DNA of 64,000 bases from Micromonospora purpureochromogenes (lineage in GTDB: Bacteria > Actinomycetota > Actinomycetes > Mycobacteriales > Micromonosporaceae). The position numbers were made by a program, and so were the translations under genes. Of this stretch, positions 25,401 through 32,766 are shown in pieces. Within the stretch, counting starts at the first letter, position 1. The number at the start of each line of letters is the position of its first letter. The stretch covers positions 5,580,001 through 5,644,000 of the forward strand of contig NZ_LT607410.1 in the NCBI RefSeq assembly GCF_900091515.1, written 5' to 3'. A model generated the notes under the pieces. The model was not told where the DNA came from. It saw only the letters and a list, made by a program, of their open reading frames with translations, and did no database searches.

Positions 25401-26150
25401 CGCCTCGGCGGGGACGCTCCCGGGGCCGGTGCCGCTGCACCCGGCGAGAGTGAGCTGACCGGTGTCGTCGTAGAGCCGGACGCGGGCGAAGGGGATGTCG
25501 GAGCGGTACCGGTCGAGCACCTCGGCGGCGATCCGGCCCACCTCCGCCACGGCGCGCGCCTCGCCGAGCCGGGAGCCCAGCTCGGCCAGCACCCGGAGCC
25601 GGCGCTCGCCGAGCACCCGGCCGGTGGTCTCGTTCACGAAGCAGAAGACGCCGTTGACCCGCCCGTCGGCCGCCCGGATCGGGTCGTACGAGACGTCGAA
25701 GTAGACCTCCTCGACGAAGCCCTGCCGGTCGATGACGAAGGGGTGGTCCGCACCGTGGTACGGCTCGCCGGTGCGTAGCACGCCGTCCAGCACCGGGCCG
25801 AGCACGTCCCAGGTCTCGCTCCAGTGCTCGCGGGCCGGCTGGCCGATGACGGCCGGGTGCTTGGTGCCGATGGTGGGCAGGTAGGCGTCGTTGTAGAAGG
25901 TCCGGTGGTCCGCGCCCCAGAACATCGCGATCTGGGCGCGGGAGGCGAGCATCATGCTGACCGCGTGGCGCAGCGCCGCGGGCCAGGTGTCGGGGGTGCC
26001 GAGCGGGGTGCGGGACCAGTCGTACCCGGCCAGCCTCCGGCCCATCTCCCCACCGGCCGCGAACGCCTCGGCGAGCTGCGGAGGGAGTGAGCCGTCGCCG
26101 GACCGACCCGACGAGTTCCGCTCGCCCTCGCCCACCTGGGCCGAGCTCAT
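22482..26150 (-). CDS. Fused PAS-GAF-histidine kinase-receiver-GAF-PP2C phosphatase-RsbW kinase
   Basis: A 1222-residue cytoplasmic signalling protein. A PAS-like domain spans about residues 60-180 and a GAF domain about 190-330. HisKA has phospho-acceptor H359 (NVSHEFRTPL), followed by HATPase_c about 455-575 (N476 region NLVSNALKF, DTGVGI, GTGIGLAL). The receiver domain (625-740) has DD at 632-633, D675 and K727. A second GAF domain lies about 755-860. The SpoIIE/PP2C domain is 875-1095 (GGDWYDV, DVVGKG, SAGHPSPLL, TDGLVE, RHDDVAVL). An RsbW-like ATPase (1105-1220) has SEAAANAIEH and GRGLALI. The ATG at 26150 has GGGAGGG upstream. Its substrate is probably the adjacent STAS protein (inference). 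Confidence 0.95.
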   Translation of the reverse strand: MSSAQVGEGERNSSGRSGDGSLPPQLAEAFAAGGEMGRRLAGYDWSRTPLGTPDTWPAALRHAVSMMLASRAQIAMFWGADHRTFYNDAYLPTIGTKHPAVIGQPAREHWSETWDVLGPVLDGVLRTGEPYHGADHPFVIDRQGFVEEVYFDVSYDPIRAADGRVNGVFCFVNETTGRVLGERRLRVLAELGSRLGEARAVAEVGRIAAEVLDRYRSDIPFARVRLYDDTGQLTLAGCSGTGPGSVPAEAPPTLLRVAEEGVAAEIEVADLFGTVPPEAADRALVLPLTATNERAGVLVVGVSRRLLLGDEYRNLFDLVAAQISRAVGQQRAYAQERARAAELAALDRAKTNFFANVSHEFRTPLTLVLGPLEELLADPALSPAYNDRLTMMHRNALRLLKLVNTVLDFSRLESGRLAAHYQPTDLADYTSRLVSTFRSAAARAGLSLVVDCPPLPGPIFVDRDMWEKIVLNLVSNALKFTFDGEIRVRIRAVDGVARLEVSDTGVGIVPEELPHVFERFHRVPGVRSRTHEGTGIGLALVRELVEMHGGRVVASSRVDEGSTFTVTVPFGSAHLPADRVASGAPAPLAEPQQARLYVAETAIWGDGGDIAQPAKPDDRAVTAGTGRILLADDNADLREHVTRLLGAAYEVVAVPDGVAALEQAVESSFDLVLTDVMMPRLDGFGLVTALRANPRTRHVPIVLLSARAGSAEAVAGLSVGADDYLTKPFSGQELIARVRANVELGQLRGEIIRRLRALADAAVAVNTARSTAEVVQVAARHALSLAEAARVLVTTAGARHEVDAGGTVPAEPSHVLPLTGTAGAQLGELRVWHHEGNGTEQAALTELARLVGVRLENAQLYEAEHRIATTLQHSLLPRTLPQLPGAVVASRYLPGSADVEVGGDWYDVIGVADDEVVLVIGDVVGKGVQAAAAMGQLRNGLRAYLLEGYDPGESLTRLNRLVGSTERQSFATVVCLWFSPRTGRLRYASAGHPSPLLIRGDDVAFLHEAALGPPIGAIAGTTYRTVEGELAPGGRLLLYTDGLVEDRQVGIDEALAQLRRDAAGRGEHVADLIDAVVERVAERTRHDDVAVLALQAVELNRFALRLPADPTRLSVLRKRLEDFLVAHRVGETDLFDLTVAVSEAAANAIEHPVAPTDPTISVEVTIADRTVMATVRDSGQWRESTGAGFRGRGLALIQALGELTVSRGADGTEVRLTRRLRD

Positions 26151-26212
26151 GCACCCTCCCGCTCCGGCCGTGCCCCGCGACGCCTCGGCGTTCACCGGCC
26201 GTGCCCCGCCTT

Positions 26213-26238
26213 CTACCCAGACGGGTCAGCAACGTAAC
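26213..26238 (-). promoter_or_regulatory. Candidate stress-sigma (SigB/SigF-type) promoter
   Basis: On the minus strand GTTA (26235-26238), 16 nt, then GGGTAG (26213-26218), close to the GTTT-N14-17-GGGTA(T) consensus of SigB/SigF-type factors. It would give a leader of about 55 nt to the ATG at 26150. If real, the sensor-phosphatase would be under the sigma factor it helps to control. Confidence 0.4.
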
Positions 26239-26338
26239 GCATCGGTCCCAACCGACGCTGGTTACCTGGGTCTCATCCTGCCGTCACCGGCGGCGGACCG
26301 CTCGCCCGGAGCGGGCCCGTCCGGCCCGGGGCGGCGGG

Positions 26339-26899
26339 TCAGAAGACCGGCAGGCCGTCGATGCTGGCGGCGTTCTTCCTGCTCCGGTAGGCCGCCAGGT
26401 CCTCCTCGGTGCGGCGGGAACCCCACTCGATCAACAGGTCGCGTTCGCCGCGGTAGTCCATCAGCGGCACCGCGTAGCCGCAGGAGTCGCTGACCCGGTC
26501 GACGGCGACCGTCACCACGCTGCGGACCGCGTGCGGGTCGGGCGGGTCCGGGAAGCCGGCGAGCAGCGCCGCGAAGCCCGGGTCGGTGAGCGGGGTGGCG
26601 ACACCCCGGCCGTGCAACCGGACGATCTTGGGCGGGCCGGTGAACGCGCAGAACATGATGGTGACCCGCCCGTTCTCCCGCAGGTGGGCCAGGGTCTCCG
26701 CGCCGCTGCCGTGGTAGTCCAGCCAGGCCACGGTCAGCGGGTCGACGACGAGGAAGGTGCCGCGCATCCCCTTGGGCGAGACGTTGACGTGCCCGTCCGG
26801 CCCGGACGGGGCGGAGGCCACGAAGAACACCCCCTGCGCCTCGATGAAGTCCCGCAGCCGCCCGCCGATCTCCGGATACACCTTTCCCATGCCGGCCAT
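26339..26899 (-). CDS. Pyridoxamine 5'-phosphate oxidase-fold flavoprotein
   Basis: A 186-residue PNPOx-like split barrel: IEAQGVFFVASAPSGPDGHVNVSPKGMRGTFLVVDPLTVAWLDYHGSGAETLAHLRENGRVTIMFC is broken here by spaces of family-typical strands, with FTGPPKIVRLHGRGVA next. The C-terminal half has SCGYAVPLMDYRGERDLLIEW and a helix ending SRKNAASIDGLP. Members bind FMN, F420 or heme; the ligand here is unknown. Two ATG codons, 26899 and 26890, are possible; GAGG abuts the first. It stands alone between the signalling gene and the puu-like cluster. Confidence 0.85.
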   Translation of the reverse strand: MAGMGKVYPEIGGRLRDFIEAQGVFFVASAPSGPDGHVNVSPKGMRGTFLVVDPLTVAWLDYHGSGAETLAHLRENGRVTIMFCAFTGPPKIVRLHGRGVATPLTDPGFAALLAGFPDPPDPHAVRSVVTVAVDRVSDSCGYAVPLMDYRGERDLLIEWGSRRTEEDLAAYRSRKNAASIDGLPVF

Positions 26900-26938
26900 C
26901 CTCGCACCCGTCGCCGAAGAGTGGGACGACCGTTCCCG

Positions 26939-27630
26939 TCAACTGGGACGGGCGGCCCGGACCAGGGCGGTGACCGGGCGCGGGTCGGCCTCGTTCTCGG
27001 GATGCCACTGCACCCCGAGCAGGAAGCGTCGGCGCGGATCCTCGACCGCCTCGACGACCCCGTCGTCCGCCCAGCCGGTGGCGACCAGCCGCCCCGGGTC
27101 GGCGACGCCCTGGTGGTGGTAGGAGTTGACCCGGTCCACCCCGGCCATCACCGCCCCGGCCAGGCTGCCCGGCGCGAACCGGACCGGATGCGCGCCGTAC
27201 CGACCCGGGGCCGGGCGGTGCCGGTCGTGGCCGACCACGTCCGGCAGGTGCTGGTGCAGCGCCCCGCCGTGGGCGACCACCAACAGCTGCAGGCCCCGAC
27301 AGATCCCCAGCACCGGCAGGTCGGCGGCGAGGGCACCGGCGAGCAGCGCCAGCTCGCCGGCGTCCCGGTCCGGCCGGGGCTCGGTACGCGGGTCGGGCGG
27401 CTGGTCGTACCGCTCCGGGGCGACGTCGGCGCCGCCGGCCAGGACCAGCCCGTCGAGCACCCGGACCACGTCGGCGTCCACGTCGTCCGGGGCAGCACCA
27501 CGGCGCGGCCGCCGGCCGCGCTGACCGCCCGGACGTACGCCTGCGGCACCAGGGTCGCCGGCACGTCCCGCCACACCGCCCACGCGGCGGGCTCCACGTA
27601 CGCGCTGATCCCGATCAGCGGGCGGCTCAC
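26939..27630 (-). pseudogene. Gamma-glutamyl-GABA hydrolase (PuuD-like class I amidotransferase), frameshifted
   Basis: Two overlapping frames together make one family protein. From ATG 27630 the frame reads RPLIGISAYVEPAAWAVWRD and ...AYVRAVSAAGGRAVVLP. It then loses homology, while the next frame continues with DDVDADVVRVLDGLVLAGGADVAPERY, VLGICRGLQLLVVAHGG (nucleophile Cys) and GVQWHPENE (catalytic His). The break is at the G run 27489-27492 (CCCC on the coding strand); one extra C would restore a 230-residue protein. Its place behind the ligase, aldehyde dehydrogenase and SDR genes fits the last step of the gamma-glutamyl-putrescine route. It could be a genuine mutation or a sequencing error in a homopolymer. 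Confidence 0.85.
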
Positions 27631-27642
27631 CGGGCCGGCACC

Positions 27643-27693
27643 GTTCGCGACTGCCGGGCTCGCAAACCCGGCTCACTCCTCGCGCTCACAGGG
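27643..27693. repeat. 51-bp direct repeat, copy A
   Basis: GTTCGCGACTGCCGGGCTCG, then CAAACCCGGCTCACTCCTCG and CGCTCACAGGG. The second copy begins 8 bp further on (27702) and differs at two positions. On the minus strand the unit contains GCGAGGAGTGAGC, a ribosome-site-like sequence, and an internal CCGGGTTTG/CGAGCCCGG arrangement. Confidence 0.9.
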
Positions 27694-27701
27694 CCACCTC
27701 C

Positions 27702-27752
27702 GTTCACGACTGCGGGGCTCGCAAACCCGGCTCACTCCTCGCGCTCACAGGG
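27702..27752. repeat. 51-bp direct repeat, copy B
   Basis: This copy has 49 of 51 positions identical to 27643-27693. The stop codon of the SDR gene (27745-27747) lies inside it, so the last codons of that gene are followed directly by the repeat unit. Confidence 0.9.
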
Positions 27753-28521
27753 GGGTGACGTACGCGCCGGTGATGCCGCCGTCCACCACGAACTGCGCGG
27801 CGGTCATGAACGACGCGTCGTCGCTGGCCAGGAAGGCGACCGCGGCGGCGATCTCCTCCGGGGCGCCGAACCGCCCCATCGGCACGTGCACCAGCCGGCG
27901 GGCGGCCCGCTCCGGGTCGGCGGCGAAGAGCTCCAGCAGCAGCGGGGTGGCGACCGGGCCGGGGCAGAGCGCGTTGACCCGGATCCCCTCCCGGGCGAAC
28001 TGCACGCCCAACTCCCGGGTCATCGCCAGCACCCCGCCCTTGCTCGCGGTGTACGCGATCTGCGAGGTGGCCGCCCCCATCAGCGCGACGAAGGAGGCGG
28101 TGTTGATGATCGAACCCTTGCCCTGCCGGCGCATGTGCGGGATGACGTACTTGCAGCAGAGGTAGACGCTGGTGGTGTTGACCCGCAGCACCCGCTCCCA
28201 GGCGTCCAGGCCGGTCTCCAGGATGGAGTCGTCGTCGGGCGGGGAGATGCCCGCGTTGTTGAACGCCACGTCGACCCGGCCGTGCCGCTGCGCCACGCCG
28301 TCGAAGAGTTCCCGGACGGACGCCTCGTCGGCCACGTCGCAGGCGACGAACTCGCCGCCGACCTCGTCGGCCGCCCGCTTGCCGGCCTCGGCGTCGATGT
28401 CGACGCAGACCACCCGCGCGCCCTCGACGGCGAAGCGGCGCACAGTGGCCAGCCCGATCCCGCTGCCCGCCCCGGTCACCACGGCCACCCGGTCCTGAAG
28501 TCGTCCCTGCACGCTGGTCAC
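27745..28521 (-). CDS. Short-chain dehydrogenase/reductase (classical SDR)
   Basis: A 258-residue Rossmann protein: VAVVTGAGSGIGLATVRRF (cofactor glycine motif), VVCVDIDAEAG (Asp after beta-2, so NAD(H) is preferred), FNNAGI, catalytic Ser in INTASFVALMG and YTASKGG (Tyr-xxx-Lys), then CPGPVATP and a conserved C-terminus SFMTAAQFVVDGGITGAYV. The GTG at 28521 overlaps the stop of the aldehyde dehydrogenase gene (GTGA). An SDR of this type often accompanies polyamine/GABA catabolic genes in actinobacteria; the substrate is unknown. Confidence 0.92.
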   Translation of the reverse strand: MTSVQGRLQDRVAVVTGAGSGIGLATVRRFAVEGARVVCVDIDAEAGKRAADEVGGEFVACDVADEASVRELFDGVAQRHGRVDVAFNNAGISPPDDDSILETGLDAWERVLRVNTTSVYLCCKYVIPHMRRQGKGSIINTASFVALMGAATSQIAYTASKGGVLAMTRELGVQFAREGIRVNALCPGPVATPLLLELFAADPERAARRLVHVPMGRFGAPEEIAAAVAFLASDDASFMTAAQFVVDGGITGAYVTPL

Positions 28522-29882
28522 TCCTCTGTGCTGATGAACACGTTCTTGACGTCGGTGAAGGCGTGCAGCGCGTCCGGGCCCAGCTCACGGCCGAGGCCGG
28601 AGCGCTTCATCCCGCCGAACGGGGTCCAGTACCGCACCGAGGAGTGCGAGTTGACGCTCAGGTTGCCCGACTCGACGGCGCGGGCCACCCGCAGCGCCCG
28701 GCCGACGTCCCGGGTCCAGACCGACCCGGACAGGCCGTACTCGGTGTCGTTGGCCAGCCGCACGGCGTCGGCCTCGTCGTCGAACGGGAGCACCGACACC
28801 ACCGGCCCGAAGACCTCCTCCCGCCAGTGCCGGTCGGCCGGCGACTCGGCGAGCAGCACCGTCGGGGCATGCCAGTAGCCGGGGCCGTCGGGGCACGAGC
28901 CGGTGAAGGCGACCTTCGCGCCGTCGACGTACCCGGCGACCCGGTCCCGGTGCGCGGCCGAGATCAGCGGCCCCATCTCGGTGCTCTCGGCGGCCGGGTC
29001 GGCCACCCGGAAGGCGCGCACGGCCGGCTCGAGGAGTTCGAGGAAACGGTCGTACACGCTGCGCTGGACCAGGATCCGGGAGCGGGCGCAGCAGTCCTGG
29101 CCGGCGTTGTCGAAGACCGCGTACGGCGCGGTGGCCGCCGCCTTCGCCAGGTCCGCGTCGGCGAAGACCAGGTTGGCGCTCTTGCCGCCCAGCTCCAGCG
29201 TCACCCGCTTCACCTGCTCGGCGCAGCCGGCCATGATCCGGGTGCCGACCTCGGTGGAGCCGGTGAAGCAGACCTTGCGGACGGCCGGGTGGGTGACGAA
29301 TCGCTCCCCCACCACGCCGCCCTGCCCCGGCAGGACGGTGAACACCCCCTCCGGCAGGCCCGCCTCGACCGCCAGCACGCCGAGCCGCAGCGCGGTCAAC
29401 GGGGTCAGCTCGGCGGGCTTGAGCACCACCGTGTTGCCGGCGGCGAGCGCCGGGGCGAAGCCCCAGCCGGCGATCGGCATCGGGAAGTTCCACGGCACGA
29501 TCACCCCGACCACGCCGAGCGGTTCGTGGAAGGTGACGTCCAGCCCGCCCGGCACCGGGATCTGCCGGCCGGTCAACCGCTCCGGGGCGCCGGCGTAGTA
29601 GTCGAGCACGTCCCGGACGTTGCCCGCCTCCCAGCGGGCGTTGCCGATGGTGTGCCCGGCGTTGTGCACCTCCAGCCGGGCCAGCTCCTCCAGGTGCGCG
29701 TCCACCACGGCGGCGAACCGGCGCAGCAGCCGCGCCCGGTCGCCCGGCGCCACGCCCCGCCACCGCTCGTACGCCCGCGCGGCCCGCGCGATCGCCGCGT
29801 CCACCTCCGCCGGCGAGCTGGCCGGCACCTTTCGCAGGATCTCCCCGGTCGCCGGGTTCCGCACGTCGGTCACCCGTCCCAC
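28518..29882 (-). CDS. NAD(P)-dependent aldehyde dehydrogenase (gamma-glutamyl-aminobutyraldehyde/betaine aldehyde type)
   Basis: A 454-residue class-3-like ALDH: PWNFPMPIAGWGFAPALAAGN, KPAELTPLTA, FTGSTEVG, catalytic Glu at residue 230 (TLELGGKSANLVF) and Cys at 264 (NAGQDCCARSR), EEVFGPVVSVLPFDDEADAV and FGGMKRSGLGRELG at the C-terminus. Beside a gamma-glutamyl ligase and a PuuD homologue, the likely role is oxidation of gamma-glutamyl-gamma-aminobutyraldehyde (PuuC step); this is inference from context. GTG start at 29882; the start is slightly short of typical ALDH N-termini. Confidence 0.92.
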   Translation of the reverse strand: MGRVTDVRNPATGEILRKVPASSPAEVDAAIARAARAYERWRGVAPGDRARLLRRFAAVVDAHLEELARLEVHNAGHTIGNARWEAGNVRDVLDYYAGAPERLTGRQIPVPGGLDVTFHEPLGVVGVIVPWNFPMPIAGWGFAPALAAGNTVVLKPAELTPLTALRLGVLAVEAGLPEGVFTVLPGQGGVVGERFVTHPAVRKVCFTGSTEVGTRIMAGCAEQVKRVTLELGGKSANLVFADADLAKAAATAPYAVFDNAGQDCCARSRILVQRSVYDRFLELLEPAVRAFRVADPAAESTEMGPLISAAHRDRVAGYVDGAKVAFTGSCPDGPGYWHAPTVLLAESPADRHWREEVFGPVVSVLPFDDEADAVRLANDTEYGLSGSVWTRDVGRALRVARAVESGNLSVNSHSSVRYWTPFGGMKRSGLGRELGPDALHAFTDVKNVFISTEE

Positions 29883-29972
29883 CCTGCCCTCTCCACGGTG
29901 TCCGCGCAGCTGTCGTCCCGGCGCGTCGCGCCCGTCCCGCGCCGGCCCGACGGGCGGCCGAGGCGGGCGGCC

Positions 29973-31337
29973 TCAGAGTCGTTCGAAGCCACGGACGAGT
30001 TCCCAGTCCGTCACGGCGGCGTCGAAGGCGGCCAGTTCGACCTTCGCCTGGTTGGCGTAGTGGGCCACCACCTCGTCGCCGAAGGCGTCCTTCGCCACGG
30101 CGGAGGACTCCCACCGGGTGAGGGCGTCGCGGAGGGTGGCGGGGACCCGCTCGGCGGCCGGGTCGTCGTACGCGTTGCCGCGGCACTCCTCGCCCAGCTC
30201 CAGCTCCCGTTCGATGCCGTGCACCGCCCCGGCCACCAGGGCGGCGATCGCCAGGTACGGGTTGACGTCCGCGCCGGGTACCCGGTTCTCCACCCGCATC
30301 CCCTGCCCGTGCCCCACCAGGCGCAGCGCGCAGGTGCGGTTGTCGGTGCCCCAGCGCAGCGCGGTCGGGGCGAACGAGCCGGGCTGGTAGCGCTTGTAGG
30401 AGTTGACGTTCGGGGCGAAGAAGAGGCTCAGCTCGCGCATGGTGTCGAGCAGCCCGGCCAGCACCCGCTGCCCGGTCACCGACAGGTGGGCGGGCCCGTC
30501 ACCGAGCATCGCCGAGCGGCCGTCGACGTCGCGCAGCGAGAAGTGGATGTGGCAGGAGTTGCCCTCGCGGGCGTTCGGCTTGGCCATGAAGGTGATCGAC
30601 ATGCCCTCCTGGGCGGCGATCTCCTTGGCCCCGTTCTTGTAGATGACGTGGTGGTCGGCGCAGGCCACGGCCTCGTCGTACCGGAAGGCGATCTCGTGCT
30701 GGCCGAGGTTGCACTCGCCCTTGGCGCTCTCCGGGGTCAGCCCCGCGCCGGCCATCTCGGTGCGGATGCGGCGCAGCAGCGGCTCGACCCGGGCGGTGCC
30801 GAGCAGGGAGTAGTCCACGTTGTACTGGTTGGCCGGGGTCAGCTCGCGGTAGCCGCGCCGCCAGGCGTCCTCGTACGAGTCGCGGAAGAGCACGAACTCC
30901 AGCTCGGTGCCGGCGTACGCGGTCAGCCCGTGCGCGGCCAGCCGGTCGAGCTGGCGGCGCAGGATCTGCCGGGGCGAGGCGACCACCGGCCCGCCGCCGT
31001 CCAACCACTCCAGATCGGCCAGCAGCATCGCCGTGCCCGGCTGCCAGGGCACCCGGCGCAGGGTGGCCAGGTCCGGCCGCATGGCGAAGTCGCCGTAGCC
31101 GCGTTCCCAGCTCGACATGGCGTACCCGTCGACGGTGTTCATGTCGACGTCGACCGCGAGCAGGTAGTTGCAGCCCTCGCTGCCGTGCCGGACCACCTCG
31201 TCCAGGAAGAACGGGGCGTGGAACCGCTTGCCCTGCAATCGGCCCTGCATGTCGGTCAGGGCCAGCACCACCGTGTCGATCTCGCCGCCCCGGATGGCGA
31301 CCCGCAGTTCTTCGAGCGTGAGCGGAGCTTTCCTCAT
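29973..31337 (-). CDS. Glutamine-synthetase-like gamma-glutamyl polyamine ligase
   Basis: A 454-residue GS-fold protein (GlnA3/GlnA4/PuuA group). Segments seen are FAMRPDLATLRRVPW, GTELEFVLFRDSYEDAW (Glu ligands), ECNLGQHEIAFRYDEAVACADHHVIYKNGAKEIA interrupted by short loops, GNSCHIHFSLRD (His/ATP region), NSYKRYQPGSFAPTALRWGTDNRTCALRL and VENRVPGADVNPYLAIAA. Streptomyces homologues ligate glutamate to putrescine, other polyamines or ethanolamine instead of ammonia (established). A -35/-10 pair and GGAGG precede the ATG at 31337. It is the first gene of the puu-like operon. Confidence 0.93.
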   Translation of the reverse strand: MRKAPLTLEELRVAIRGGEIDTVVLALTDMQGRLQGKRFHAPFFLDEVVRHGSEGCNYLLAVDVDMNTVDGYAMSSWERGYGDFAMRPDLATLRRVPWQPGTAMLLADLEWLDGGGPVVASPRQILRRQLDRLAAHGLTAYAGTELEFVLFRDSYEDAWRRGYRELTPANQYNVDYSLLGTARVEPLLRRIRTEMAGAGLTPESAKGECNLGQHEIAFRYDEAVACADHHVIYKNGAKEIAAQEGMSITFMAKPNAREGNSCHIHFSLRDVDGRSAMLGDGPAHLSVTGQRVLAGLLDTMRELSLFFAPNVNSYKRYQPGSFAPTALRWGTDNRTCALRLVGHGQGMRVENRVPGADVNPYLAIAALVAGAVHGIERELELGEECRGNAYDDPAAERVPATLRDALTRWESSAVAKDAFGDEVVAHYANQAKVELAAFDAAVTDWELVRGFERL

Positions 31338-31357
31338 CGGCGAGCCTCCATCACCAA

Positions 31358-31386
31358 GGTCTACCGGCCTAGCGGATCACCGTCAA
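31358..31386 (-). promoter_or_regulatory. Promoter of the gamma-glutamyl ligase operon
   Basis: Minus-strand TTGACG (31381-31386), 17 nt, then TAGACC (31358-31363), about 14 nt from start of transcription to ATG. The spacer begins GGTGATCC, an element also found in the same relative place in the permease promoter at 34401-34429. It is a candidate common operator. Confidence 0.6.
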
Positions 31387-31618
31387 TGCCCCGGGCCGGC
31401 CCCCCGGCAAACCAGGTCGACCGGCCGGCCTCGTCCCCCGGCGGCCAGGTGCCCGACGCGGTGGCATCGGTGGACACACCTGCTACCCACCCGACGAGGG
31501 TGACCCGCAACTATTCCCAGGTCAGGGGCGTTCTGGTCAGCAGCGGGCCTCATCATCCAGGCCCACCGGCAAACCGGCAATGCCCCGGCGCGGTCGGGGA
31601 CGAAACCGAGGAGTTCAG

Positions 31619-32743
31619 ATGCGTCGGATCGTCGCCGCCGTCGCCGCCGTGCTCGCCGTCGGGCTGGGCACCACGGACGCCCGGGCGGATCGGCAGCCGC
31701 CGGTCGGGACCGGACGGCCGCCGGTCCCGGCCGGCTTCGATTTCACGAACCCGCAGGTGGTCGCCGACGGCCTGGAGGCGCCCTGGGGGCTCGACTTCCT
31801 GCCCGACGGCAGCGCGCTGGTGGCCCAGCGCAACCTGGGCACCGTCGTGCGGGTCCGGCCCGGTGCCCCGCCACGTCAGGTCGCCCGGATCCCCGGCGTG
31901 GTCGCCGGTGGGGAGGCGGGCCTGCTCGGGCTGGCCGTCTCCCCCACGTTCCGGCGGGACCGGCTGGTCTACGTCTGCTACACCACCGCCTCCGACATCC
32001 GGATCGCGCGGTTCCGGCTCCACGCGCCACAGTCCCTCCAGGTGATCCTCAGCGGTATCAGCCGGGCGGCCGCCCATGACGGCGGCCGGATCGCGTTCGG
32101 CCCCGACGGCATGCTCTACGCCGGCATCGGTGACGCCGTCGTCCCCGCCAACGCGCAGAACCTGGCCAGCCGGAACGGCAAGATCCTGCGGATGCGGCCG
32201 GACGGCGGGGTGCCGGCCGACAACCCGTTCCCCGGTTCGCTGGTCTACAGCTACGGTCACCGCAACGTGCAGGGTCTCGCCTGGGACCGGCGGGGGCGGC
32301 TGTTCGCCACCGAGTTCGGCCAGAGCACCTGGGACGAGGTGAACCGGATCGTGCCGGGCGGCAACTACGGCTGGCCGGTCGTCGAGGGCAGCAGCGGCGA
32401 TCCCCGGTTCCGCGACCCGGTCGTCGTCTGGTCACCCGCGGAGGCGTCACCGAGTGGGGCGACCTTCGCCGCCGGCACGCTGTTCGTCGCGGCGCTGCGG
32501 GGGGCGCGACTCTGGGCCCTACCCGTTGACGCCGCCGGTCAGGTCGGCACGCCGACCGCCGTGTTGCGGGGGACCTACGGCCGCCTGCGTACCGTCGAGG
32601 TGGCCCCGGACGGCGCGCTCTGGGTGACCACCAGCAACCGGGACGGCCGGGGCAGCCCGGCGGCGGACGACGACCGCGTCCTCCGCTTCCCGGCCGGGGC
32701 GCGGCAGCCGCAACCCCCGGCGCTCCTCGTCGGCGCCGGGTGA
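31619..32743 (+). CDS. PQQ-dependent aldose sugar dehydrogenase-like secreted protein
   Basis: A 374-residue beta-propeller with an N-terminal signal peptide (RRIVAAVAAVLAVGLGTTDARA). Motifs of the soluble GSDH family: GLEAPWGLDFLPDGSALVAQR, GGEAGLLGLAVSPTF, AAHDGGRIAFGPDGMLYAGIGD, NPFPGSLVYSYGHRNVQGLAWD, EFGQSTWDEVNRIVPGGNYGWPVVEG. The Gly-His-Arg-Asn and Asn-Tyr-Gly-Trp motifs correspond to PQQ/Ca2+-binding loops of the family. The ATG at 31619 follows GAGGAG. The stretch of residues 120-165 is shorter than in typical relatives. Whether the host makes PQQ is not visible here. It is divergent from the ligase operon. Confidence 0.9.
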   Translation: MRRIVAAVAAVLAVGLGTTDARADRQPPVGTGRPPVPAGFDFTNPQVVADGLEAPWGLDFLPDGSALVAQRNLGTVVRVRPGAPPRQVARIPGVVAGGEAGLLGLAVSPTFRRDRLVYVCYTTASDIRIARFRLHAPQSLQVILSGISRAAAHDGGRIAFGPDGMLYAGIGDAVVPANAQNLASRNGKILRMRPDGGVPADNPFPGSLVYSYGHRNVQGLAWDRRGRLFATEFGQSTWDEVNRIVPGGNYGWPVVEGSSGDPRFRDPVVVWSPAEASPSGATFAAGTLFVAALRGARLWALPVDAAGQVGTPTAVLRGTYGRLRTVEVAPDGALWVTTSNRDGRGSPAADDDRVLRFPAGARQPQPPALLVGAG

Positions 32744-32758
32744 CCCGGCGCCGACGAG
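32726..32758. terminator. 15-bp perfect hairpin with a stop codon in its loop
   Basis: CTCGTCGGCGCCGGG (32726-32740) pairs perfectly with 32744-32758; the 3-nt loop is the TGA stop codon of the sugar dehydrogenase gene. It lies 8 bp before the end of the converging permease gene and can serve both directions. Confidence 0.85.
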
Positions 32759-32766
32759 GGGGCGGG

